Assembly (NCBI GenBank): GCA_016712415.1 | Contig: JADJRC010000012.1 | Location: 124,001-188,000 of the forward strand | DNA length: 64,000 nucleotides | Direction: 5' to 3' | From: Lewinellaceae bacterium | GTDB taxonomy: Bacteria; Bacteroidota; Bacteroidia; Chitinophagales; Saprospiraceae | Shown: positions 26,497 through 35,818 of the stretch, in pieces | Layout of the letters: every line of letters starts with the position of its first letter | Position numbering within the stretch: position 1 is the stretch's first letter | The notes under the pieces: generated by a model | Told to the model about the DNA's origin: nothing | Database searches by the model: none | Seen by the model: only the letters and a program-made list of their open reading frames with translations | Made by a program: the position numbers and the translations under genes

Positions 26497-26945
26497 AATT
26501 CGAAATTTCAAATTCAGGCACTCCCATAGAATTGGTATGGTTTTTGGCTTTAATCTGTAAGACAGACGACATATGCGCAAAAAGTATTCGGCATTATATG
26601 TCTCTGAAATTAATCGAACGGGCTTAGACATCTGAAATACAGCAAGTTGTAAAATAAGCACAGGTGTTGACGGATAAAAATTGTTAGTTGGTTAGCGGAT
26701 TTCGCTGTAAACTTGCTGCGTTTTTGCCTGATTTTGAAGAATACCGCGGTTTGCAGATCATATTATCTGCTGCGTTCCTGCCTTGCCGCTTTTAATCCCC
26801 GGCTGCCGAAAGGTGGCTTAATCTTCCGCCTTTACGGTATGGTTTCTCGTGTTACTCGAATTTGCCCCCGGGCTATAATTCCATGCATACACGAAGACAT
26901 CAAACTTGTAAAATCGCAACTTTTCATTCCAAACCGATCGCCTGC
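26497..26945. other. Intergenic region before the giant adhesin gene
   Basis: About 450 bases without a credible gene. It contains a near-palindrome just after elaA (CCTGAAATTCG…AATTCAGG, about 26491-26517) that may terminate it, a small perfect hairpin (GCAGAT, six-base loop, ATCTGC) at 26753-26770, and a direct repeat of GCTGCGTTTTTGCCTG/GCTGCGTTCCTGCCTTG near 26717 and 26769. The regulatory region of the adhesin operon must lie here, but no promoter with both -33 and -7 boxes was convincing. Confidence 0.5.
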
Positions 26946-29900
26946 ATGAAGAAACCCTTACCCTTCTTCAGACATCTCTCCACATTTTTTTTCCCATCAT
27001 CAAATTTGTTGACCATGAACAACTCGACAATGCGTTGGCTAATGTCGGCTGCCGCCGCTTTGGCCATTTGGGCGTTACCTCAACGCCTGGCTGCACAATG
27101 TCCGATTGGAACAATCTTTCCCGAACCGATAACGGTTCAAATAACACTGGATCCGATCAACGGAACGGCCACATTCAGTTCCAATGACGTCGCGTCATTG
27201 ATCTTTACCAGCGCCGCCTGTGATCCGGTCATTCCGTATAAAATTTTATTTTATGCCGACGAGGCTAAAACAATGCCCATTGGAGTGTATTCACCTCCTG
27301 CATGTATTCTTTGCGCATGTGTTGGTGGTGGCGTTACCATTACCTATGGCTGTGCCGATGTTAACACTACCCAAACCGTATGGGCCGCAATAAACGATGG
27401 CGACCCCGGCGCCCCCGGGCTTGCAGGAGGCTGCGGCGTTCCTGATCTGACTTCAGAAAGCGAAGCCGTCGAATTCCGCGTACAGATCAACGATAAAACC
27501 GGTCCCGACGCCGTCGCACCGGCAAGCGTCTCGATCAGCACAGACCCGGGCCTTTGTACCGCTACCAATATCGCCGGTATTGCCATGTCTTCCGTGGCTA
27601 AAGCGGCATATGTCGCAGCTGCCGGTACGTATACCGACAACTGCCTGGTCAACCTGAATATCACGTACGAATTATCCGGCGCGACTACCCTTGCAGAAAC
27701 AAACGGTGCAAATGCCGGTATCCAGACCTTTAATAAAGGTGTCACTACCGTTACCTATCGCATATACGATACCAAATACACCCCGGGTTCCGACCCCAAC
27801 CCCAAAGTCGTCACGCTTACTGTGACGGTAGACGACACGGAACTTCCGACGATCACCTGCCCGTCTAATCTGGGGGCATTTACCGACCCCGGCGTTTGCA
27901 CCAGGGTATTGGGTTCCACCGTGGAGCCAGTCGCTTTCGGCGACAATTGCGCCATGCCGCCGACCCTGAGTCATACCCTTACCGGTGCGACCACGGGCGG
28001 ACCCATTGCGGGTAGCGCAAGCGGTACAACATTCAACCTCGGGATGACCACAGTTGAGTATTCAGTGACCGACGGCGTGAATGCTCCCGTCACTTGTTCT
28101 TTTGTTGTGACAATCGTTGATGGCGAAATGCCCACGGTGACTTGCCCGACGCCGTCCAATCCTTACAATACCGACCCGGGCGTCTGCCAGGCACAGATTG
28201 GTGGTTTGAGTGCGACGACCGGCGACAACTGCTCCGTGTCTTCGCTGACCTGGGCCGTAACCGGCGGCCCGGCCCTCGCGGGTGCTGGTTCTTCAAGCGC
28301 CTCTGACGTCAGCGGCGCCATCTTCGCCTTTGGCACCACCACTGTCACTTATACTGTAACGGATGGTAGCGCCAACACAAATACCTGTAACTTCTCCATC
28401 ACCGTACAAGACAAGGAAGCGCCGGTCATCACACCGCTGCCGCCCGGTATCGTTACATTCCAGAGCGCTTTTACCGTAAATGTCGCGCCCGGCACCTGTG
28501 CCCAGACTGTTTCCTGGTATCGCCCAAGTCAGTTGACGCATACTGCTTCCGACAACTGTACGGCAGTTACACTAACAGAGCAGCAGCCGATCATGCCCAA
28601 CGGCATGGTATATAACCCCGGCGACTTCTTCGTTGACAATGGTGTGACGCCGTACCCGTACGATTATACGAACTTCCTGCATTGGGTAACGCCTGTTTCG
28701 GCCGAGTTTCCGGTGGGTACAACAGAATTGCGCTACTATTTTTCCGATGGAAACGGCAATTACGACAGCGTTACCATAAAAGTAACCGTCATCGAAAACG
28801 AACTGCCGGTAGCAACCTGCCAGCCAAGTCTCACGCTCCCGCTTGATGCAAAAGGCGGAGTGAAAATCACGGCAGCGCAGATCAACAACGGCTCCACGGA
28901 TAACTGCGGCATTATGAGCATGACGGTTTCGCCGGATACACTCAATTGCGGCAGCACCAGCCCGCAGACGCTGACCCTTACGGTTACTGACTTTGCCGGT
29001 AATACCAAAACCTGCACGACTACCGTGACCATAGTAGACAACCTGCCACCTGTGGCCAACTGCCCCAACAACATCGTTTCGGCGGCCGGCCCCATGTGCC
29101 TGAAAAATGCCACCGCAATACCTGAACTGGCCCTGTCCATGCAGCCGAACGGCGCTGCACTGACCGGCCCCGGCCAATACGGCGACAATTGTGGCGTGAC
29201 AATGGTTACGTATCTGCTTACCGGTCCGAACTTTACAGGACCGGCTTCGGGCATGTATCCAATTCCCGCCGGTGTGAATTTTAAAGCGGGATTGACCTCC
29301 GTGACCTATACCTTTAAAGATGCCAAAGGCAACTCCACAGCCTGTAGCTTCAACGTCAGCGTGGAAGACTTGCTGCCGCCAACGGCTACCTGCCCGGCGA
29401 ATATCACGGTTAACGCCAACACAGGCGGATGTATCGCCATTGTGAACTGGACGCCGCCGACATTTACCGACGAATGCGACGCAACGCCAACGGTCACTTC
29501 CTCACATGCGCCGAACACATTCTTCTTCTTCGGCCCAACACAGGTTACCTACACGGCTACCGACGACGCCGGAAACGTAGGCAGTTGCACCTTTATCGTT
29601 ACCGTTAATGACTTGCAGCCGCCGGTCGCCATTTGCCAGGACATTACAGTGTCTTTGGGAGCAGGCGGTACCGTTACTGTTACCTCCGCCCAAGTGGATA
29701 ACGGCAGCACAGATAACTGTTTTTACAATTACGAACCCCTTAATGCGTCGGCGACCTACAATTGCACCAACATGGGGGCCAATAACTACACGCTGGTTAT
29801 CAAGGATGCCGGAGGCAATATCGCCTCCAAAACCTGTACGGTCACGGTAGTCGACAACACCCCGGGTATTAAAGACCCTTCGATCACCAACTGTGCAATC

Positions 29901-32900
29901 CATACGCCGGCAGCAGTTAATTTGAATTCGAGCTGTGCAGGTACACTGAATGCAGCCACCTATTTTGCTGCCAACTTCACAGTTACAGACAACACGTTAA
30001 ACTCGACACCTTCCTGCCCGCTCACATTTGATGTAAGCGTGCAACCTCCGGGTGGCCTCAACAGCGGATTGGCATCTGTCTACAACTGGACCTGTGAGAA
30101 CGTCGGCGTGAACACCGTGACGTTCCAGGCTACCGACAAGTTCGGCAATACCACGATTTGCACAAAAATGATCACGGTGAACGATGTCACGCCACCGGCG
30201 ATCATCAATGCAAACCTGATCGCCCCGCCGGCACTTACCATCCAGTGCGATGACTATGATCCCAACGATTTCGCTACCCTGGGAGAGATCACCCTCGCAG
30301 ATGTAACGGATGCTTGCGACAACAACTGCGACGATCAGATCGACATTTTATTCTACGATGTGCTCCTGTTCGGTGCATGTGATAATGAGTCCACGATCAT
30401 TCGTACCTGGGAAATCAGGGACAAGGCAGGTAACCTGACGGCGCATTTTCAGACGTTCTCCATTGTAGACACAGAAGCGCCCACTTTTGTCGGCGTACAA
30501 ACAGTCGTCAATCTTGAGGCGAACAACCAGAACGATGCGCCGGCATGCGTCGCTCCGTTTACGGTTGCCTTGTCCGATGGAAATGTAATAGACAACTGCA
30601 CCCCTTCCTTGCTGTCGTTTTTTGATATTTCCTATGTCATTCAATTCCCGGTAGGACTTCCCACGGCTCCGGTTGCCGGGTCGTCTGTAACGACGAACTT
30701 CCCGATTGGTACCTCTTTTGTGACTTTTACGGCGAAAGATCCCTGTGGTAATTCCAGCCAGATCACGATATCGGTACATGTTGACGACGTCGACGGACCG
30801 ATTATCAACGAGCCTTTCGGTTTTACTTTCGGAAACAACCAAAACGTATGCGGACAGACCTTTACGGTTCTGAACGCCACGGGCAACTGCGGTAACAACT
30901 TTTCCTGGTACCGTCCGTTCCTGGCCGATTTTGACTTCCTGGACTGCTCGAATCACACCGTAACCGAAACGATCAGCGACCCAACGGTGCAAAGCGCCAT
31001 CAACGTCTCTGCGCCATTTGTATATGTGAATCCGCCGGTGTTCAGCGTGCACCCCACCACGTTCTTCCCGGTTGGCAACACAACGGTGACCTATACGGCA
31101 ACAGATGCTGCAAACAATACCACTGTTTGCTCCTTTACGGTAAAAGTGGTGGATACACAGGCGCCTGACATCAACTGTCCGGGTGCACAGACCCTGTCTA
31201 TTTCTTCGGGTTGCAGCGGTGTTACGCTGGTGCCGAGTTATCTGAACGGTGTTCAGGTGACAGACAACTGTCCCAACAATATTACGCTGACGCAAATACC
31301 TGCCTCCGGTACGGTGCTTTCCAGCGTGGTCAGCCCTGTTCAGGCAGGTCAAATGTTTGTGGTCAAGATCAAGGCTACCGACAACCAGATGAACAACCTG
31401 TCCGACTCCTGTACCTTCACGGTGACCCTGTTCGATGGCGATGCGCCGGTACCGGATCTGCCGATTTTGCCAAATATCACCAGTTTCTGCGGTAAAGACA
31501 CCGTGGATGCTCCTTCGGCTACCGATTGCAATGGCAATATGTTCGTCACGATCTACGGTACACCTTCCGTATCGGTGCTGGGTATCCTGCCTCCGCTGGT
31601 GCCCGGCGGACCGCCGCGTTACATTATTCCAAACGGTAACTACGCTATAACATGGTCGTACACCGACCCGCAGAACAATACGACGACGCAGCTGCAAAGC
31701 GTTCAAATCTTCCTGGATAACATTCCTCCGATCGCCAACTGTAAACCGCCGTTCTCTGTCAACCTGACTCCGGCAGGCGATTTTGCCCTGGCGATCAACC
31801 AGATCAACAACGGCAGCTTCGACCAGCACATGTGCGGACCGGTTACGCTGACGCTGAATCCGGCAGTGTTAACCTGCGCAAACCTGAACACGCCAGCGAA
31901 TGTGGCGCTCATCGTGACAGATGTCGCCGGCAACGTCGCGCAATGTGTAACACCTGTAACTGTACACGACATCACGGCGCCAGTACTGTCGCCTATCCCG
32001 GCCGATGTAACACTGGAGGCCTGTGCAACAATCCCGGCCCCGGCGAATATCACTGCCGTCGATGTGTGCGACCAAAACGTTGCCATCTCGTACAAGCAGG
32101 ATACGACAGCGTTTACCAACGCCTATAAGTATACGATCCGCCGCACCTGGATTGCTACGGACGACTCCGGCAATTCCTCAACCGGCACACAAATGCTGAC
32201 CATTCAGGATACACAGGCTCCCGTATTTGCGATTGCTACACCGGATACTATCACAGTGGTCACAGACCTGAATAATCTGGATTGCAAGGCAACCGTCACA
32301 TTTGACGTCGAGCCATTTGTCAGCGATTGCGATTCCACGACCCTGACGATTACCAATTCGCGAACCGGACAAGGCGCCAATTATTCAGAAGTGCTGTTAA
32401 AAGGTACCTATATCCTTCAATTTACGGCTAAGGATGGGAATAACAATTCCTCAACCCATGTCATTACCGTGATTGTAAAAGATGGCACCAACCCGATCGC
32501 GGCATGTATCAACGGCGTTAGCGTAGCGTTGCAATCCTCCGGAACGGTTACGGTAACTTCGGCAAACATCAACGCCAACAGTTCTGATAACTGTACTGCA
32601 CAACAAAACCTGATGCTGCAAATCCAGCGACTTGATCCGCTCGGCCCGATCACGAACAGCATCACGTTTGACTGTGACGATGCCGACGGCGTCACGCAAC
32701 ATCCAGTCAAACTGTACGTGGAAGACGAAGCGGGCAACGAATCAACCTGCGAAACCTATATCATCGTACAGGACAACGTGTTCCCCGAGATTACTTCCTG
32801 CCCTCCGCACAAAAAAGTGCAGTGTACCACGGACATTGATCCGTCGGTTCAGGGTACGGCTACCGCCACCGACAACTGCACCGTCAGCTCGATTACGTTC

Positions 32901-35729
32901 ATGGATTCGATCGACGCCGGAAGCGGCGATACCTGTTACTTCGTTTACCGTACCTGGAAAGTACTTGACCAGGCCAGTAACCTGACCACCTGCGTACAAA
33001 TATTCAGCGTTCAGGATACCGTGAAGCCGGTGTTGAGCGCTTATCCGCCCGACGATACGATAAGCTGTGCACAGGGCCTTCCCGCTCCGTCACTGATAAC
33101 AGCCACCGATAACTGCACCCAAGATATCGTGGTTACCCTTCAACAAGATACCATCGATATTGCGCAGGGGCCCTGCGGCCAGTTCACCTATACCGTTGTG
33201 CGCACGCGTACGGCAGTAGATGACTGCGGCAATACGGAGGTTCACACACGCAAGATCAGGATTGTGGATAATGAAATACCACAATTCCTCGGCATGCCGG
33301 ATACCATAACGGTGTCTTCAGCCGATTTCCCGCCGAACCTCAATTGTCTTGTACCTGTATCGCTCAACATCGGGCAATACCTGACAGACTGCGAACCGGA
33401 TTCTATTATAGATGTGACCAATACCGCGCCTCATGGAAACGGCGGGCTTGATATCGGCGGAGATTATGCGGTTGGAATCTATAACATCAAATTCACGGCA
33501 GTTGACGCTTGCGGCAACTCGAACATGGATTCCATTATTGTAAATGTGGTGGATAACAGTATTCCAACCGTTATCTGTAACAACAATGTAGTAATCTCGC
33601 TGGGCACCAATGGCGAAGCCACAATCATGGCCGACGATATTGATCTCGGAAGCACCGACAACTGCGCAATCGATACCATGATCCTTTCCCAGGCTACCTT
33701 TGATTGTCAGGATCTCGGCGTCAACTCCGTAACCCTCACCGTTGTAGACGTTAATGGAAACTCCAACTTCTGCACCGTGGATGTAAATGTCATGCTTGGC
33801 GTAAATGCGGGCTTCTCCCTGACCACAACCGGTACGCCGGAATCGTATTTCGGTTCGGATAACGGCTCCGCCACGGCAACAGCCACCGGTGGTTCCGGAA
33901 CCTTCTCCTACGAGTGGAGCACCGGCGATACCACCAACGCTATCAGCGGCCTCGCCGCCGGAACGTACACCGTCACTGTGGTCGATGTACTGAACGGATG
34001 TTTGCAGGTCGATACAGCCATAGTCGAGCCGGGTGCCAAAATTACACTGACTGTCGGCAGCGCCGACGGATGCCAGGACCAGATTGTGTCAGTCCCGGTT
34101 ACGGTTGATAATTTTATTAATGTAACAGGCTTCTCGTTTACGCTGAACGTCAACGACCCGAACGTAGGTCTGATTCTTGGCCTGACGGCCGGTAGTGTTA
34201 ACGCTGCAATCGATGATGACCTGAGCGCCAACCTGCTGGCAGGCAACAACCTCGGTATCTTCTGGTTCGACACAACCCTGACACTGCCCAATGGAACTGT
34301 TTTGTTCAATATTGATGTGCTCCTCGGCACTGCTGCTGTAGGCTCTGCCAGTCCGGTTGTCATTGCAAACGCTCCGGTAAGCCTCCAGTTTACCCAGGAT
34401 AGCAGTGGCGTTGATGTAGTTACCGGTATGGTTGACATTGCCGACGGCTCGGTAGAAATTACCTGCGCCATCCCCGATCTCGAAATCGGCGGCGATGTAC
34501 AAACCTGGAAAGTGCCGACACAGCCGGTGCCTGGAGTAGACGTGTCGCTTACGGGTACCGTAACGGCCAACCAGACGACAGGCCTCGCCGGCACCTACCT
34601 GTTCGGCGTACCGGATAATGCCAATACCACGGTGAAATGCTTCAAGGAAACGGTCGGCAACGACGGTCTGACAGGTAGCGACGTACTGCTGATCAAGCGC
34701 CACGTGCTCATGATCCAGCCGCTGACCTCGCCGTACCAGTTTGTTGCAGCAGATGTAAGTGGAGAAGGCAACCTGTCGCTGCTCGACTATGCGCGCATTC
34801 AGGAAGTGGCGCTTGGAACCAAGCAACACATTACCGGTTCGCCGGACTGGAAGTTTATACCCAAGTCGTATATGTTCCCGTCGCCGAACCCCCTGAGCGT
34901 TCCATTCCCGGAGAGCATCAGCCACATGCCGGTCAATGTTGACTTCCTCGACGACGACTTTGTGGCAGTGCGCATGGGCGACGTAAACGGCAGCATCAAC
35001 CCGAGCTTTACCAACGACGATATCGACGACCGCGCTGAAACGTTCCACCTCCGTCTCGACGACCGCAATTACCGCATGGGTGAAACGATTGAGGTGCCTT
35101 TCAAGGCCGCCGCTAATTTCGTTGATCGCTCCGGTTACCAGTTGACCATCAACTTCGATCCCAAAGTATTTGAACTGGAGGGTATTGTTCCGGGCGTATT
35201 GCCTGAAATGGGCGACGCCAACTTCGGAACCTCACACCTGAATGCAGGTATGCTGACTACCTTGTGGGTAAGCGCAGAGCCGCTGACCGTTGCGGAAAAC
35301 GAAGTGCTCTTTACGCTGAAATTCAAAGTACTGCGGAGTGGCTCTGCACTGTCTGAAGTGCTGCGCCCGGGTTCTGAAATCACGCGCACCGAAGCATACG
35401 ACCGCGACGGCAATACGATGAAACTCGACTTCGAGTTCATCCAGCCGCAAACAGGAAGTGAAGCCGCCAGTTTCGCACTCTATCAGAACCAGCCGAACCC
35501 GTTCAACCAGACCACCACGATCGGTTTCCGACTTCCGGAAGCCGGCCGCGCCGCCTTCCGCGTATTCAGCGCATCGGGCCAGCTGGTGAAAACGGTGGTA
35601 GGAAACTTTGAAAAAGGCTACAACGAGTTGAACTTCCGCCGCGAAGAATTCGGCGCACCTGGTGTTTACTACTACGAGATCGAAACGCCGACGCATGGCG
35701 ATCGCAAAAAGATGATTTTGATTGATTAA
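26946..35729 (+). CDS. Giant HYR-repeat surface protein with SprB repeat, cohesin-like and dockerin-like modules and T9SS tag
   Basis: About 2927 residues. A long signal region is followed from about residue 295 to 2285 by roughly 21 HYR (hyalin-type, Ig-like) repeats of 85-110 residues, each opening with a D-x-x-x-P-x-I-x-C-P type motif and carrying a TDNC or DNC core and a closing A-T/K-D-x-x-G-N. Then come one SprB repeat (about 2288-2364, GGSGTFSYEWSTGDTT), a cohesin-like domain (about 2365-2507), a region with dockerin-like F-hands (NDGLTGSDVLLIKRHVL, DVSGEGNLSLLDYARIQEVALG, MGDVNGS; about 2516-2694), a second cohesin-like domain (about 2696-2834) and a type A sorting domain (LYQNQPNPFNQTTTIGF to the end). 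It should be a cell-surface or matrix adhesin exported by T9SS. An alternative start at 27015 gives a more compact signal peptide. Confidence 0.93.
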   Translation: MKKPLPFFRHLSTFFFPSSNLLTMNNSTMRWLMSAAAALAIWALPQRLAAQCPIGTIFPEPITVQITLDPINGTATFSSNDVASLIFTSAACDPVIPYKILFYADEAKTMPIGVYSPPACILCACVGGGVTITYGCADVNTTQTVWAAINDGDPGAPGLAGGCGVPDLTSESEAVEFRVQINDKTGPDAVAPASVSISTDPGLCTATNIAGIAMSSVAKAAYVAAAGTYTDNCLVNLNITYELSGATTLAETNGANAGIQTFNKGVTTVTYRIYDTKYTPGSDPNPKVVTLTVTVDDTELPTITCPSNLGAFTDPGVCTRVLGSTVEPVAFGDNCAMPPTLSHTLTGATTGGPIAGSASGTTFNLGMTTVEYSVTDGVNAPVTCSFVVTIVDGEMPTVTCPTPSNPYNTDPGVCQAQIGGLSATTGDNCSVSSLTWAVTGGPALAGAGSSSASDVSGAIFAFGTTTVTYTVTDGSANTNTCNFSITVQDKEAPVITPLPPGIVTFQSAFTVNVAPGTCAQTVSWYRPSQLTHTASDNCTAVTLTEQQPIMPNGMVYNPGDFFVDNGVTPYPYDYTNFLHWVTPVSAEFPVGTTELRYYFSDGNGNYDSVTIKVTVIENELPVATCQPSLTLPLDAKGGVKITAAQINNGSTDNCGIMSMTVSPDTLNCGSTSPQTLTLTVTDFAGNTKTCTTTVTIVDNLPPVANCPNNIVSAAGPMCLKNATAIPELALSMQPNGAALTGPGQYGDNCGVTMVTYLLTGPNFTGPASGMYPIPAGVNFKAGLTSVTYTFKDAKGNSTACSFNVSVEDLLPPTATCPANITVNANTGGCIAIVNWTPPTFTDECDATPTVTSSHAPNTFFFFGPTQVTYTATDDAGNVGSCTFIVTVNDLQPPVAICQDITVSLGAGGTVTVTSAQVDNGSTDNCFYNYEPLNASATYNCTNMGANNYTLVIKDAGGNIASKTCTVTVVDNTPGIKDPSITNCAIHTPAAVNLNSSCAGTLNAATYFAANFTVTDNTLNSTPSCPLTFDVSVQPPGGLNSGLASVYNWTCENVGVNTVTFQATDKFGNTTICTKMITVNDVTPPAIINANLIAPPALTIQCDDYDPNDFATLGEITLADVTDACDNNCDDQIDILFYDVLLFGACDNESTIIRTWEIRDKAGNLTAHFQTFSIVDTEAPTFVGVQTVVNLEANNQNDAPACVAPFTVALSDGNVIDNCTPSLLSFFDISYVIQFPVGLPTAPVAGSSVTTNFPIGTSFVTFTAKDPCGNSSQITISVHVDDVDGPIINEPFGFTFGNNQNVCGQTFTVLNATGNCGNNFSWYRPFLADFDFLDCSNHTVTETISDPTVQSAINVSAPFVYVNPPVFSVHPTTFFPVGNTTVTYTATDAANNTTVCSFTVKVVDTQAPDINCPGAQTLSISSGCSGVTLVPSYLNGVQVTDNCPNNITLTQIPASGTVLSSVVSPVQAGQMFVVKIKATDNQMNNLSDSCTFTVTLFDGDAPVPDLPILPNITSFCGKDTVDAPSATDCNGNMFVTIYGTPSVSVLGILPPLVPGGPPRYIIPNGNYAITWSYTDPQNNTTTQLQSVQIFLDNIPPIANCKPPFSVNLTPAGDFALAINQINNGSFDQHMCGPVTLTLNPAVLTCANLNTPANVALIVTDVAGNVAQCVTPVTVHDITAPVLSPIPADVTLEACATIPAPANITAVDVCDQNVAISYKQDTTAFTNAYKYTIRRTWIATDDSGNSSTGTQMLTIQDTQAPVFAIATPDTITVVTDLNNLDCKATVTFDVEPFVSDCDSTTLTITNSRTGQGANYSEVLLKGTYILQFTAKDGNNNSSTHVITVIVKDGTNPIAACINGVSVALQSSGTVTVTSANINANSSDNCTAQQNLMLQIQRLDPLGPITNSITFDCDDADGVTQHPVKLYVEDEAGNESTCETYIIVQDNVFPEITSCPPHKKVQCTTDIDPSVQGTATATDNCTVSSITFMDSIDAGSGDTCYFVYRTWKVLDQASNLTTCVQIFSVQDTVKPVLSAYPPDDTISCAQGLPAPSLITATDNCTQDIVVTLQQDTIDIAQGPCGQFTYTVVRTRTAVDDCGNTEVHTRKIRIVDNEIPQFLGMPDTITVSSADFPPNLNCLVPVSLNIGQYLTDCEPDSIIDVTNTAPHGNGGLDIGGDYAVGIYNIKFTAVDACGNSNMDSIIVNVVDNSIPTVICNNNVVISLGTNGEATIMADDIDLGSTDNCAIDTMILSQATFDCQDLGVNSVTLTVVDVNGNSNFCTVDVNVMLGVNAGFSLTTTGTPESYFGSDNGSATATATGGSGTFSYEWSTGDTTNAISGLAAGTYTVTVVDVLNGCLQVDTAIVEPGAKITLTVGSADGCQDQIVSVPVTVDNFINVTGFSFTLNVNDPNVGLILGLTAGSVNAAIDDDLSANLLAGNNLGIFWFDTTLTLPNGTVLFNIDVLLGTAAVGSASPVVIANAPVSLQFTQDSSGVDVVTGMVDIADGSVEITCAIPDLEIGGDVQTWKVPTQPVPGVDVSLTGTVTANQTTGLAGTYLFGVPDNANTTVKCFKETVGNDGLTGSDVLLIKRHVLMIQPLTSPYQFVAADVSGEGNLSLLDYARIQEVALGTKQHITGSPDWKFIPKSYMFPSPNPLSVPFPESISHMPVNVDFLDDDFVAVRMGDVNGSINPSFTNDDIDDRAETFHLRLDDRNYRMGETIEVPFKAAANFVDRSGYQLTINFDPKVFELEGIVPGVLPEMGDANFGTSHLNAGMLTTLWVSAEPLTVAENEVLFTLKFKVLRSGSALSEVLRPGSEITRTEAYDRDGNTMKLDFEFIQPQTGSEAASFALYQNQPNPFNQTTTIGFRLPEAGRAAFRVFSASGQLVKTVVGNFEKGYNELNFRREEFGAPGVYYYEIETPTHGDRKKMILID

Positions 35730-35745
35730 TAAAACAACTTCTCCT

Positions 35746-35789
35746 GCTTCTCCGAAGGAAATGTGCTGCGCGCATACCTTTGGAGAAGC
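35746..35789 (+). terminator. Hairpin between the two giant genes
   Basis: GCTTCTCCGAAGG and CCTTTGGAGAAGC pair over 13 positions (one G-U) around an 18-base loop. It lies between the stop of the first giant gene and the start of the second, 30 bases before the ATG, with CTTTTAATTTT further downstream. It could be a leaky terminator that sets the ratio of the two proteins. Confidence 0.5.
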
Positions 35790-35818
35790 GCCGGGGAAGG
35801 GCTTTTAATTTTAAAACC

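Noticed and set aside
30348..31829. 493-codon open frame on the minus strand inside the giant HYR gene
   Set aside because: The plus strand is a continuous set of HYR repeats here. The antisense translation is Arg/Val/Gly-rich without any recognisable domain.
27830..33800. Possible DNA-level tandem repeats in the giant gene
   Set aside because: The repetition is at protein level (HYR domains); nucleotide identity between repeats is low, so these are old domain duplications and not a DNA repeat array.
35780..35818. Longer start for the second giant gene
   Set aside because: The segment precedes a good signal peptide that begins at the ATG at 35819 and includes part of the hairpin between the two giant genes.
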